From positions 3,224,001-3,288,000 of the forward strand of contig NZ_CP129111.1 of the NCBI RefSeq assembly GCF_030407165.1: a DNA stretch of 64,000 nt, given 5' to 3'. Numbering within the stretch: position 1 is the stretch's first letter; every line of letters begins with the position of its first letter. This DNA is from Fontisubflavum oceani (GTDB lineage Bacteria > Pseudomonadota > Alphaproteobacteria > Rhodobacterales > Rhodobacteraceae). The notes under the pieces are model-generated. The model worked only from the letters and a program-made list of their open reading frames with translations, was not told where the DNA came from and searched no databases. The position numbers and the translations under genes are program-made. Below are positions 44,951-52,672 of this stretch, in pieces.

Positions 44951-46462
44951 ATGCTCGACCTGACCTACGAGACCCCGAAACCCAAAGTGATCCCCGGCGC
45001 CAAGCAGGACTGGGAACTGGTCATTGGGATGGAAGTGCATGCCCAGGTCTCGTCTAACGCGAAGCTGTTTTCCGGCGCGTCCACATCTTTCGGTGCGGAA
45101 CCCAACTCCAACGTCGCTTTCGTCGACGCGGGCATGCCGGGCATGCTGCCAGTGATCAATGAATTCTGCGTCGAACAGGCCGTCCGCACCGGTCTGGGCC
45201 TCAAAGCGGAAATCCATCTGACCTCCGCCTTTGACCGCAAGAATTATTTCTACCCCGACCTGCCCCAGGGCTATCAGATCAGCCAGCTTTACCACCCGAT
45301 CGTCGGCGAGGGTGAAGTGCTGGTCGAGATGGGCGACGGCACCGCGCGGCTTGTCCGCATCGAGCGCATCCACCTGGAGCAAGATGCGGGCAAATCGATC
45401 CATGACATGGACCCGGCGATGTCCTTTGTCGATCTCAACCGCACCGGTGTGGCGCTGATGGAGATCGTCTCCCGCCCCGATATCCGGGGTCCCGAAGAGG
45501 CCGCGGCGTACGTCACCAAACTGCGCCAGATCCTGCGCTATCTCGGCACCTGCGACGGCAATATGCAGAACGGCAACCTGCGCGCGGACGTCAATGTCTC
45601 CGTCTGCCCGCCCGGCCAGTACGAGAAATATCAGGCGACCCAGGATTTCAGCCATCTGGGCACGCGCTGCGAGATCAAGAACATGAACTCCCTGCGGTTC
45701 ATACAGCAAGCCATTGATTTCGAGGCCAAACGCCAGATTGGCATCCTGGAAGCGGGCGGAGAGATCGACCAGGAAACCCGCCTCTATGACCCCGACAAAG
45801 GCGAAACCCGTTCCATGCGCTCGAAAGAAGAGGCGCATGATTACCGCTATTTCCCCTGCCCCGACCTCCTGCCGCTGGAGATCGAACAGGCCTGGGTCGA
45901 CGGTATCGCCGATACGCTGCCCGAGCTGCCCGATGCAAAGAAGGCCCGCTTCATCGGCGATTTCGGCCTATCGGATTATGACGCTTCGGTGCTTACCGCC
46001 GATACGGACTCAGCGGCCTATTTCGAAGCCGTCGCCTCGGAAACCGATGGCAAACTCGCCGCCAACTGGGTGATCAACGAACTCTTCGGACGCCTGAAGA
46101 AAGAAGACCACGACATCACCGAAACGCCGGTCACGCCCACCCAGCTCTCTGGCATCATCAAACTAATCCAGTCCGGCGATATCTCCGGCAAAATCGCCAA
46201 GGACCTGTTCGAGATCGTCTATACCGAAGGCGGCGACCCGGCAGAGATCGTCGAGGCGCGCGGCATGAAGCAGGTCACCGACACCGGCGCCATCGAAGCC
46301 GCCGTAGATGTGATCATCGCCGCCAACCCCGACCAGGTTGAGAAGGCGAAACAGAACCCGAAACTCGCCGGCTGGTTCGTCGGCCAGGTGATGAAAGCGA
46401 CGGGTGGCAAGGCCAATCCGAAGGCCGTGAATGAGATCGTGTCCGGCAAGCTTGGACTTTGA
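44951..46462 (+). CDS. gatB: Asp-tRNA(Asn)/Glu-tRNA(Gln) amidotransferase subunit B
   Basis: 503 residues from ATG 44951 (MLDLTYETPKPKVIPGAKQD). Motifs: WELVIGMEVHAQVSSNAKLF, GMPGMLPVINEFCVEQAVRT, EQDAGKSIHD, RPDIRGPEEAAAYVTKLRQI, KEEAHDYRYFPCPDLLPLEI; C-terminal Yqey/GatB tail domain (TPTQLSGIIKLIQSGDISGK, NPKLAGWFVGQVMKATGGKA). GatB carries the kinase/amidotransferase site that converts misacylated Glu-tRNA(Gln). gatA and gatC are not adjacent. The frame is intact. Confidence 0.97.
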   Translation: MLDLTYETPKPKVIPGAKQDWELVIGMEVHAQVSSNAKLFSGASTSFGAEPNSNVAFVDAGMPGMLPVINEFCVEQAVRTGLGLKAEIHLTSAFDRKNYFYPDLPQGYQISQLYHPIVGEGEVLVEMGDGTARLVRIERIHLEQDAGKSIHDMDPAMSFVDLNRTGVALMEIVSRPDIRGPEEAAAYVTKLRQILRYLGTCDGNMQNGNLRADVNVSVCPPGQYEKYQATQDFSHLGTRCEIKNMNSLRFIQQAIDFEAKRQIGILEAGGEIDQETRLYDPDKGETRSMRSKEEAHDYRYFPCPDLLPLEIEQAWVDGIADTLPELPDAKKARFIGDFGLSDYDASVLTADTDSAAYFEAVASETDGKLAANWVINELFGRLKKEDHDITETPVTPTQLSGIIKLIQSGDISGKIAKDLFEIVYTEGGDPAEIVEARGMKQVTDTGAIEAAVDVIIAANPDQVEKAKQNPKLAGWFVGQVMKATGGKANPKAVNEIVSGKLGL

Positions 46463-46547
46463 AAGCTTGGCCAAGCAGAACGCGAGCGCTCGTGCACGTT
46501 GCTAACTGGTCAATTTGAGGCCAGCCCAAAACTGATTTGAGGGCATT

Positions 46548-46931
46548 ATGATCCGATATGAATACAAAGTGGTGCCTGCGCCAGATAAAAGCTTGAAGAC
46601 CAAGGGGATAAAGGCCAATGCCGACCGGTTCGCGCATACCCTTGAAACCCTGATGAACGAGGTCGGCGCAGATGGTTGGGAGTATGTCCGCGCCGACACC
46701 CTGCCCGTGACCGAACGCGCGGGCCTGACCAGCAGTCAGACCGTCTATCGCAACGTTTTGGTTTTCCGTAGACCCCTTGAGGAGAAGGTCGCTGAGCCCG
46801 CACCGGAGCCGGTCTTGATCGAAGCGCAGCCCGAGCCGGAGCCAACCAATCTTATCGAAGAAGACAGCGCCCCAAACCTCGACACGCCCGAGGCCGTCGA
46901 GGAAGAGACCGTCACGACCGACAGAGGCTAG
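46548..46931 (+). CDS. DUF4177-domain protein with acidic tail
   Basis: 127 residues. The N-terminal domain MIRYEYKVVPAPDKSLKTKG then NEVGADGWEYVRADTLP is the DUF4177 pattern (EYKVV... L-N-x-x-G-x-x-G-W-E). A Pro/Glu-rich tail of 50 residues (EPAPEPVLIEAQPEPEPTNL) follows, likely unstructured. Function unknown. It overlaps the convergent bolA gene by four bases. Confidence 0.83.
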   Translation: MIRYEYKVVPAPDKSLKTKGIKANADRFAHTLETLMNEVGADGWEYVRADTLPVTERAGLTSSQTVYRNVLVFRRPLEEKVAEPAPEPVLIEAQPEPEPTNLIEEDSAPNLDTPEAVEEETVTTDRG

Positions 46932-47185
46932 CTGCGGATATCCAGAGACAGCGCGTGAATCTCTGCCATCAGTTCCTTACCCAAAGCGTCATGCACCGCG
47001 CGGTGCTGCGCGATCCGGCTCAGGCCTTTGAAGGCATCGCTTTGAATAGCCACGTTAAAATGGCTCTCTCCGCCTTCCTGATACCCGGCATGACCGCGAT
47101 GGCTTTCGCTGTCATCAACCACTTCAAGCAGGACAGGATCAAACGCCTCGCTCAGCCGTGACTGGATTTTCTCGGTTCGCGTCAT
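46928..47185 (-). CDS. bolA: BolA family protein
   Basis: 85 residues from ATG 47185 (MTRTEKIQSRLSEAFDPVLL). The family pattern VVDDSESHRGHAGYQEGGES, HFNVAIQSDAFKGLSRIAQH, RAVHDALGKEL is clear; the conserved His in the class II HRxxH and VHxxL positions are present. BolA works with monothiol glutaredoxins in Fe-S handling and morphology control. It is divergent from the J-domain gene across about 76 bp, a common pair in Alphaproteobacteria. Confidence 0.93.
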   Translation of the reverse strand: MTRTEKIQSRLSEAFDPVLLEVVDDSESHRGHAGYQEGGESHFNVAIQSDAFKGLSRIAQHRAVHDALGKELMAEIHALSLDIRS

Positions 47186-47261
47186 TATTTTCGCCTGCTC
47201 CCTCTTCACCTCACCGACCAAAACTCTAAACTGGCTGCTCCGAGTCGAAAAGGCACTTCCG

Positions 47262-47891
47262 ATGACCGACAAAGACCCGTTCAATTTCGACCTCCGCGTC
47301 TCGACCGACAAAAAGAAACGTCGGGGCGGCCGTCGGGGTATGTCTGGCGCGTTTGAGACGTCGCAGCGGGTTTGTGAACACCCGGGCTGTGAAGAACCGG
47401 GGCAATATCGCGCGCCCAAATCGCCCGATGTGCTCGACGATTTCCTGTGGTTCTGCCGGGAACATGTGCGGGAATACAACTTGAAGTGGAACTTCTTTGA
47501 CGGCACGACCGAAGCCGAGATGGAAGCGCAGCTTGACCGGGATCGCGTGTGGGATCGGCCCACAAAGCCGTTCAAGCAATCGGCCGAAGAACGGGCATGG
47601 GCGCGGCTCGGTATCGATGATGCGCATCAGGTTCTGGGCGGCAACGCCACGCAAAACCGCGGCAAATCGATCACCGGGACGCGAAAGCTTCCGCCGACGG
47701 AGCGTCGGGCCCTCGATATTCTTGAGGCCAAGGACCATTGGGCCAAGGCGGAGATCCGCAAGAGCTACAAAGCCCTGATCAAAATCTTGCACCCTGACAT
47801 GAATGGCGGTGACCGGACCGACGAAGACCGGTTGCAAGAGGTCGTCTGGGCCTGGGACCAGATCAAAGAAAGCCGGAATTTCAAAGACTAA
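47262..47891 (+). CDS. J-domain (DnaJ-like) protein
   Basis: 209 residues. N-terminal basic region with C38, H40, C43, C65 and H68, which could bind a metal (VCEHPGCEEPG, WFCREH). The C-terminal J domain has the HPD motif at 177-179 (LIKILHPDMNGGDR). It is the alphaproteobacterial DnaJ-related protein with the J domain at the end, divergent from bolA. J proteins hand substrates to DnaK. Its client is unknown. Confidence 0.9.
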   Translation: MTDKDPFNFDLRVSTDKKKRRGGRRGMSGAFETSQRVCEHPGCEEPGQYRAPKSPDVLDDFLWFCREHVREYNLKWNFFDGTTEAEMEAQLDRDRVWDRPTKPFKQSAEERAWARLGIDDAHQVLGGNATQNRGKSITGTRKLPPTERRALDILEAKDHWAKAEIRKSYKALIKILHPDMNGGDRTDEDRLQEVVWAWDQIKESRNFKD

Positions 47892-47913
47892 CGGCACCTC
47901 GCGCTCGCTGTAT

Positions 47914-47940
47914 CTTTGCTTCATACCCCTCGCCGGAGAC
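47914..47940. repeat. Second copy of the CTTTGCTTCATA...CGCCGGAG motif
   Basis: CTTTGCTTCATACCCCTCGC-CGGAGAC resembles the intergenic motif at 35894-35923 (CTNTGCTTCATA, CCCC, GCCGGAG). It lies between the J-domain gene and the flavoprotein gene. See the finding on shared intergenic motifs. Confidence 0.4.
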
Positions 47941-47971
47941 GTCGACCGTTGCTGCAAGACATGACCATGCA

Positions 47972-49165
47972 ATGAGCGCGAAACACGTCAAAACGCTTAT
48001 CTTAGGAGCAGGCGCCGCCGGGCTTTTATGCGCGACATATGCAGGCCCGGACACATTGGTTATCGACCACGCCAAGGCGCCGGGCGAGAAGATCCGCATC
48101 TCGGGCGGCGGCCGGTGTAACTTCACAAATATGGGCTGCGCGGCAGAGAATTTTCTGTCGGAGAACCCACATTTCGCCAAGTCTGCGCTGAGCCGGTATA
48201 CCCAATGGGATTTCCTTGATCTCGTTGGGCGGCACCAAATCCCTTGGCATGAGAAAACCCTGGGGCAGCTCTTCTGCGACCGATCGGCCAAGGACATCAT
48301 CCAGATGCTCCTGGCGGAAATGCAACCTGCCGAGCTTTGGCTGCGGACCTCTGTGGGCGAGGTCGCGCATGACGGGATCGCGTTTCGAGTGTCATTGATC
48401 AGGGACGGCAAGCCGATCACCGTGACCGCAGAAAATCTCGTGGTTGCCACCGGCGGCAAATCGATCCCGAAAATGGGGGCCAGCAGTCTTGGGTACCAGA
48501 TTGCGGAACAATTCGGTCACCGGCTGACGGAAACCCGGCCCGCCCTTGTGCCGCTCACCTTCAATGAGCCAGCCAAGACGGAGTTCGCGGCGCTCTCCGG
48601 CACGGCGGTCAACACCCGGATTAGCTGCAACGGCACCGCTTTCGAGGAGGCGATGCTCTTCACGCATCGCGGGCTATCCGGCCCGGCGATCCTGCAAATC
48701 TCGTCCTACTGGCGCGAGGGGGACCGGCTATCGGTCCATCTTTTGCCGGACCAGGACCTATTTGCTCATCTGCGGGCGCGCCGCACGACGGCGGGCGGCA
48801 AAGCAATCGGAACCTGTTTGGCCGAATTGCTGCCGCAGAAATTGGCGCGTCATCTGACAACGGAATGGGGCCTCGGCGGCAATCTGGCCGATATGTCGGA
48901 CACCGCTCTGCAGACCCTCGCAAAGGCCCTAGCCCAATGGGACCTGACGCCGACCTCGTCGGAAGGCTATCGCACGGCTGAGGTGACCCTTGGCGGCGTC
49001 GCAACGGATCAGGTCAGCTCCAAAACCCTGGAATCCGCTCTCATCCCTGGCCTTTACCTTATCGGTGAAGTGATGGACGTGACCGGTTGGCTTGGGGGGT
49101 ACAACTTCCAATGGGCTTGGTCATCCGGCGTCGCGGCGGGGCGTGCGATCACCGCCAAGCAGTAG
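47972..49165 (+). CDS. NAD(P)/FAD-dependent oxidoreductase (BaiN/HI0933 family)
   Basis: 397 residues. N-terminal dinucleotide-binding motif LILGAGAAGLLCA, family signature GEKIRISGGGRCNFTN, a second FAD site NLVVATGGKSIPKMGASSLG, and C-terminal GLYLIGEVMDVTGWLGGYNF then QWAWSSGVAAG, all matching this flavoprotein family (annotated as TIGR03862-type). Substrate unknown; some members act on bile acids or aromatic amino acid derivatives elsewhere. It is monocistronic. Confidence 0.9.
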   Translation: MSAKHVKTLILGAGAAGLLCATYAGPDTLVIDHAKAPGEKIRISGGGRCNFTNMGCAAENFLSENPHFAKSALSRYTQWDFLDLVGRHQIPWHEKTLGQLFCDRSAKDIIQMLLAEMQPAELWLRTSVGEVAHDGIAFRVSLIRDGKPITVTAENLVVATGGKSIPKMGASSLGYQIAEQFGHRLTETRPALVPLTFNEPAKTEFAALSGTAVNTRISCNGTAFEEAMLFTHRGLSGPAILQISSYWREGDRLSVHLLPDQDLFAHLRARRTTAGGKAIGTCLAELLPQKLARHLTTEWGLGGNLADMSDTALQTLAKALAQWDLTPTSSEGYRTAEVTLGGVATDQVSSKTLESALIPGLYLIGEVMDVTGWLGGYNFQWAWSSGVAAGRAITAKQ

Positions 49166-49201
49166 CCGTTTTCCGGCCAAACCTCTTGCGAGGTCCAGGA
49201 C

Positions 49202-50650
49202 TCACCCGCGCCAAAACGCAGCAGTGAACAACACAAAAACCGCCATCAGCTCCAGACGCCCGATCAGCATCGCGGCGGAGAGAACCCATTTCGCGGTGTC
49301 ATTCAACTCGGCAAAGGTGCCCGCCGGGCCGATCACCGGGCCAAGACCCGGGCCGATATTGCCCAGCGCCGTGGCCGCGCCGGAGATCGCGGTAATGAAA
49401 TCGAGTCCGGTCAATCCGAGCAGAATCGCCACCACGCCCAATGTCACAAAGAACAAGACGAAAAACGCCATAACCGAGTTCAGGACATCTTCGGCCACCG
49501 GGCGCCCCTGATATCGCGGCTCAAAAACACCATGCGGTGCATAGAGCCGCCGCACCTGGGTCGAGATCGACGTCATCAGCAGCTGATAGCGGAAGACTTT
49601 GATCGAGCAGGAGGTCGAGCCCGCACAACCACCAATCAAGCCAGCGAAGAAGAACAGCACGACAGCAAAGGCGCCCCATTGCATATAATCCGCGCTGGCA
49701 TATCCCGTGCCTGTCACGATGGAGACTGTGTTAAAAAGGGCTTTGCGCAGAGCAATCTCCTGCGCCTGCCCTTCGCCCATCACAAGCCATGTGCCCATAA
49801 CGGCCGTGAGGATGGCCACCGTGGCAAAAAACGCCCGAATCTGACTGTCTTGCCAGAATGGGCGGGCCGATCCGGCGATCAATTGCACATAGCGCACGAA
49901 GGGCAGCGCCGCGAGCAGCATGAAGATGACGGCCGCATATTCGACGCCCGGCGCAACATCGGCAAAGGATGTGTCCGAATTGGCAAATCCGCCAGTCGCC
50001 ACCGTCGTCATCGCATGAACGATGGCGTCGAAGACCCCCATGCCCAGAACGGAATATGCCCCCGCGCAGGCCAGGGTGAGCGCGATATAGATGACCGAAA
50101 TCCGACTGGCGATCTCCGTTGCGCGAGGCAGGATTTTCCCAAAGGTATCAAAGCCTTCCGAGCGGAATATTTGCATCCCGCCGACCCGAAGCTCCGGTAG
50201 AAACACCATCGCAACAACGATGATCCCGATGCCGCCAAACCATTGCAGAAGACCGCGCCAGAGCAAAAGGCCCTCGGGCAAAGCGTCCAACCCGGTGAAC
50301 ACGGTCGAGCCCGTCGTCGTTAACCCCGACATCGCCTCAAAAAACGCATCGACATATTGTGCTTCTGTGGCCCCGAAGACGAAAGGTAGCGCGCCAAAAA
50401 TCGGCAAGACCAGCCAGACACCAGTGGTCAGCACAAAGGTCTGCTGCAAGCTCAAGCCCTTGGTCACCGCATTGGCGCAGGCCAGCGTTAGCAATCCGCC
50501 GATCACCATGGTCACCAACGCGCTTTCCGCGAAGATCAACCAGTGACCGTTTTGCAGATAAAGATCCACCGCCATGGGCAGCAACATCGTTGCGCCCAGC
50601 ACCGACACCAAAAGTCCCAGAACGTAGCCGACAGGGCGCAGGTCAAACAT
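49202..50650 (-). CDS. trkH: TrkH-family potassium uptake protein
   Basis: 482 residues, about ten membrane helices in four P-loop repeats. Selectivity-filter-type segments are SGLTTTGST, TTVATGGFAN, VTGTGYAS and ALGNIGPGLGP. The GGIGIIVVAMVFLPELRVGG loop is typical of TrkH/KtrB. It works with TrkA (not in window) for K+ uptake. The reading frame is intact. It is convergent with the flavoprotein gene. Confidence 0.95.
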   Translation of the reverse strand: MFDLRPVGYVLGLLVSVLGATMLLPMAVDLYLQNGHWLIFAESALVTMVIGGLLTLACANAVTKGLSLQQTFVLTTGVWLVLPIFGALPFVFGATEAQYVDAFFEAMSGLTTTGSTVFTGLDALPEGLLLWRGLLQWFGGIGIIVVAMVFLPELRVGGMQIFRSEGFDTFGKILPRATEIASRISVIYIALTLACAGAYSVLGMGVFDAIVHAMTTVATGGFANSDTSFADVAPGVEYAAVIFMLLAALPFVRYVQLIAGSARPFWQDSQIRAFFATVAILTAVMGTWLVMGEGQAQEIALRKALFNTVSIVTGTGYASADYMQWGAFAVVLFFFAGLIGGCAGSTSCSIKVFRYQLLMTSISTQVRRLYAPHGVFEPRYQGRPVAEDVLNSVMAFFVLFFVTLGVVAILLGLTGLDFITAISGAATALGNIGPGLGPVIGPAGTFAELNDTAKWVLSAAMLIGRLELMAVFVLFTAAFWRG

Positions 50651-50881
50651 GAGGCCGAGCGTTGGCGCGCCGACGCTGGCCTGTCAAGCAGGACCAGAGG
50701 CGATGCAACCGCAGCGTGAAAACATGGCACCATTCCCGCTATTCCTATTGAGTTGATAGGGCAAGCAAGCTAGCCTGCCGCTAAGTCAGTATATTTTTGT
50801 TCTTTTTTTGGCGGGATGTCCGCCCGCAACTCATCATAGCCGGCAGATATCTGTGCTGCCTTTCGCCATTGGGAGTGTATT
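50651..50881. promoter_or_regulatory. Upstream region of the Tat repeat protein gene
   Basis: 231 bp. It holds an AT-rich tract (TATATTTTTGTTCTTTTTTT at 50790-50812) and an imperfect hairpin GGCAG...CTGCC at about 50842-50860 before the GGGAG ribosome site. It probably carries the promoter for the first repeat-protein gene. Confidence 0.35.
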
Positions 50882-51316
50882 ATGAGCGATAAAGACGACA
50901 AGAAACCATCCCTTTCCGATAGCGATATTATCACCTCCGTCAGCCGACGCGGCATGATGCGTGGTGCTGGAACTGCGGCGCTTGGCGCGACGATCGTTGG
51001 TGTCAGCGCAGGAACTGCCGAGGCGGGCACGGATAACGATAATGGCGCGATCACTGATCCCGGCGGTCGTGGCCGTGGCTACTGCCGCGCCTATGGTTCT
51101 GGCGTGACAGACCAAGACAATGGCACCTGGCGCGATCCGGGCGGCAATGGCCGCGGCGATGGCCGTCAACAGCGTGCAGGGTATACCGACCGCGACAACG
51201 GCTCCTGGACCGATCCGGGCGGCGCCGGCCGCGGCAACCCGCGCAACGCCGCCAGCGGCATCACCGATGCGGACGGCGGCAATTGCTCTGATCCGGGCGG
51301 CAACGGCCGCGGGTGA
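50882..51316 (+). CDS. Tat-exported repeat protein of unknown function, copy 1
   Basis: 144 residues. Twin-arginine signal SRRGMMRGAGTAALGATIVG (residues 21-40) after an acidic lead (MSDKDDKKPSLSDSD). Mature part: four imperfect 24-26 residue repeats of the core G(V/I)TDxDNGxxxDPGGxGRG, beginning near residues 50, 75, 100 and 126. Two Cys lie at residue 68 in the first spacer and 135 in the last repeat. The D-x-D-N-G-x3-D spacing could ligate a divalent metal such as calcium, which is inference. No known family recognised. A paralogue follows in tandem. Confidence 0.8.
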   Translation: MSDKDDKKPSLSDSDIITSVSRRGMMRGAGTAALGATIVGVSAGTAEAGTDNDNGAITDPGGRGRGYCRAYGSGVTDQDNGTWRDPGGNGRGDGRQQRAGYTDRDNGSWTDPGGAGRGNPRNAASGITDADGGNCSDPGGNGRG

Positions 51317-51338
51317 GCGACGACAGAGGCACATCTGA

Positions 51339-51387
51339 GGTCGCACTCGACCCGTCCCTTTTTGCGTTCTGACGAGGGACGGCGACC
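51339..51387 (+). other. Compound hairpin between the two Tat repeat genes
   Basis: CCGTCCC (51352-51358) pairs with GGGACGG (51376-51382); the flanking GGTCGC (51339-51344) pairs with GCGACC (51382-51387) in an alternative fold. It is downstream of the first gene and upstream of the second, without a T-run. It could be a transcript-end stabiliser or attenuator. Confidence 0.35.
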
Positions 51388-51429
51388 CGGTTGGCCTTAG
51401 CTTCGGCAGCAATAGCCAGAGGTGGAACG

Positions 51430-51906
51430 ATGAAAGACGGCAAAGAAGACAAGACTCCCAAGCCGACCAGCTTGGACGATGATCAGATTGAAACACGGCG
51501 CGGCCTCAGCAGACGCCGCATCCTGCAGGGGTTTGGCATCGGTTCGGTCGGCCTTGGGCTGAGCGGCTGTGTCGTTGTGCCAGCCACGATTGGCACCGGC
51601 GTCACAGATAGGGATAATGGCCCGATCACTGATCCGGGCGGCGTCGGACGCGGAGGATTGCGCTCCTCCAGAACCGGGTTGACCGATGCCGACAACGGCC
51701 CGATCACTGATCCGGGCGGGTTTGGTCGCGGCGGCGGCAACGGCAGCTTTACCCCGATCCGGTCGGGCATCACCGATGCGGATAACGGACCGATCACCGA
51801 TCCGGTGGGCAATGGCCGCGGCGGGCGGCGCAGCTTCCGTACCGGGATCACCGATCGGGATAATGGCCCAATCACCGATCCGGTCGGGTTTGGCCGCGGC
51901 AGCTAA
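51430..51906 (+). CDS. Tat-exported repeat lipoprotein, copy 2
   Basis: 158 residues from ATG 51430. The N-terminal lead is followed by SRRRILQGFGIGSVGLGLSG, a twin-arginine signal fused to a lipobox LSGC (Cys47), so a Tat-exported lipoprotein is expected. Mature part: four repeats of the core TDxDNGPITDP(G/V)GxGRG at residues 58-75, 84-101, 114-131 and 140-157, with Arg/Ser-rich spacers. Repeats are more uniform than in the first gene. It is 113 bp downstream of it and on the same strand, so both could act as a pair in the periplasm or at the cell surface. Confidence 0.8.
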   Translation: MKDGKEDKTPKPTSLDDDQIETRRGLSRRRILQGFGIGSVGLGLSGCVVVPATIGTGVTDRDNGPITDPGGVGRGGLRSSRTGLTDADNGPITDPGGFGRGGGNGSFTPIRSGITDADNGPITDPVGNGRGGRRSFRTGITDRDNGPITDPVGFGRGS

Positions 51907-51933
51907 CCACCGCGCACCGCTAAGCGTGTATTT

Positions 51934-52632
51934 TTAGGCGCTCCCGGCCCAGGGCGCGCCACTCAGGACATCGAGCATCGAATAGTTCGGCGTATCGGCA
52001 CGGGTGGTGTTGGTTTGGAAAAGCTGCGCAGCTGTGTCTGTTGAGCCATCGAAGAACGCTTCCGACAGGGCGTCTAGCCCAAGATGCGCCAAGTAACGCC
52101 CTAACATATCCGGGTCGAACCCCGCCTCCGGCTGCTCTGCAGCTTCGAAACGAAGAGGCGTCCCGCGCTCCGCAAAATGCCACACGCCCTCCTCTTTCCA
52201 AGCTCGCAGACTCCGCCGGAACCCCGTGTCATCGCCGCCAAGTTGTTTCGGCGTATAAATCTCCAACGCAGTCTCGGGCGCAGTGAATTGCCCGGACTTG
52301 CGGCAAATTCTATACGCCCGAACGCGCAGCTTGCGCGCCAACGAACGCATCGTCATCGCTGGTGCGGAGCCATCAAACCCGTTCTGAAAAAATGCCGTTC
52401 GATTGCCGGCGCAAGGCACCAAAATCCGGCGGTCTAGCCGCGTGTTGAGCGGGAACAACGCCTCCAAAGCCGCGCCGAGCCCTCCCCGAACATCCTGGCG
52501 TGTCGCGGGTTTGCCGGTCAGCGACCACCAACTCATATAGGCGGCGGTCACGTCGTTGATCGGCGCGTCGATCACCCCGAAATCCTGGGTAATCGGCCAA
52601 TACTGATCCAAATAGTTCGGCACATGCGTCAT
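51934..52632 (-). CDS. Hypothetical protein
   Basis: 232 residues. No signal, membrane segment or known motif recognised. Features: an aromatic-rich N-terminus (YLDQYWPITQDFGVIDAPIN), a middle TMRSLARKLRVRAYRICRKS basic patch, and a C-terminal acidic/aromatic part. Convergent with the Tat repeat gene and separated by 27 bp. It stands 40 bp past the folE2 stop and reads in the same direction, so it could share that transcript. Confidence 0.65.
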   Translation of the reverse strand: MTHVPNYLDQYWPITQDFGVIDAPINDVTAAYMSWWSLTGKPATRQDVRGGLGAALEALFPLNTRLDRRILVPCAGNRTAFFQNGFDGSAPAMTMRSLARKLRVRAYRICRKSGQFTAPETALEIYTPKQLGGDDTGFRRSLRAWKEEGVWHFAERGTPLRFEAAEQPEAGFDPDMLGRYLAHLGLDALSEAFFDGSTDTAAQLFQTNTTRADTPNYSMLDVLSGAPWAGSA

Positions 52633-52672
52633 CCGCGCAGCCTAGCACGGACCCGCCTATCCGCCAGCGGCT

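Noticed and set aside
44608..45057. A 149-codon plus-strand frame before gatB
   Set aside because: It overlaps the gatB start out of frame, has poor start context, and its translation shows no known similarity.
46465..46476. GCTTGGCCAAGC palindrome just after gatB
   Set aside because: Only 12 bp, no loop and no T-run, so it is not a convincing terminator; chance is plausible.
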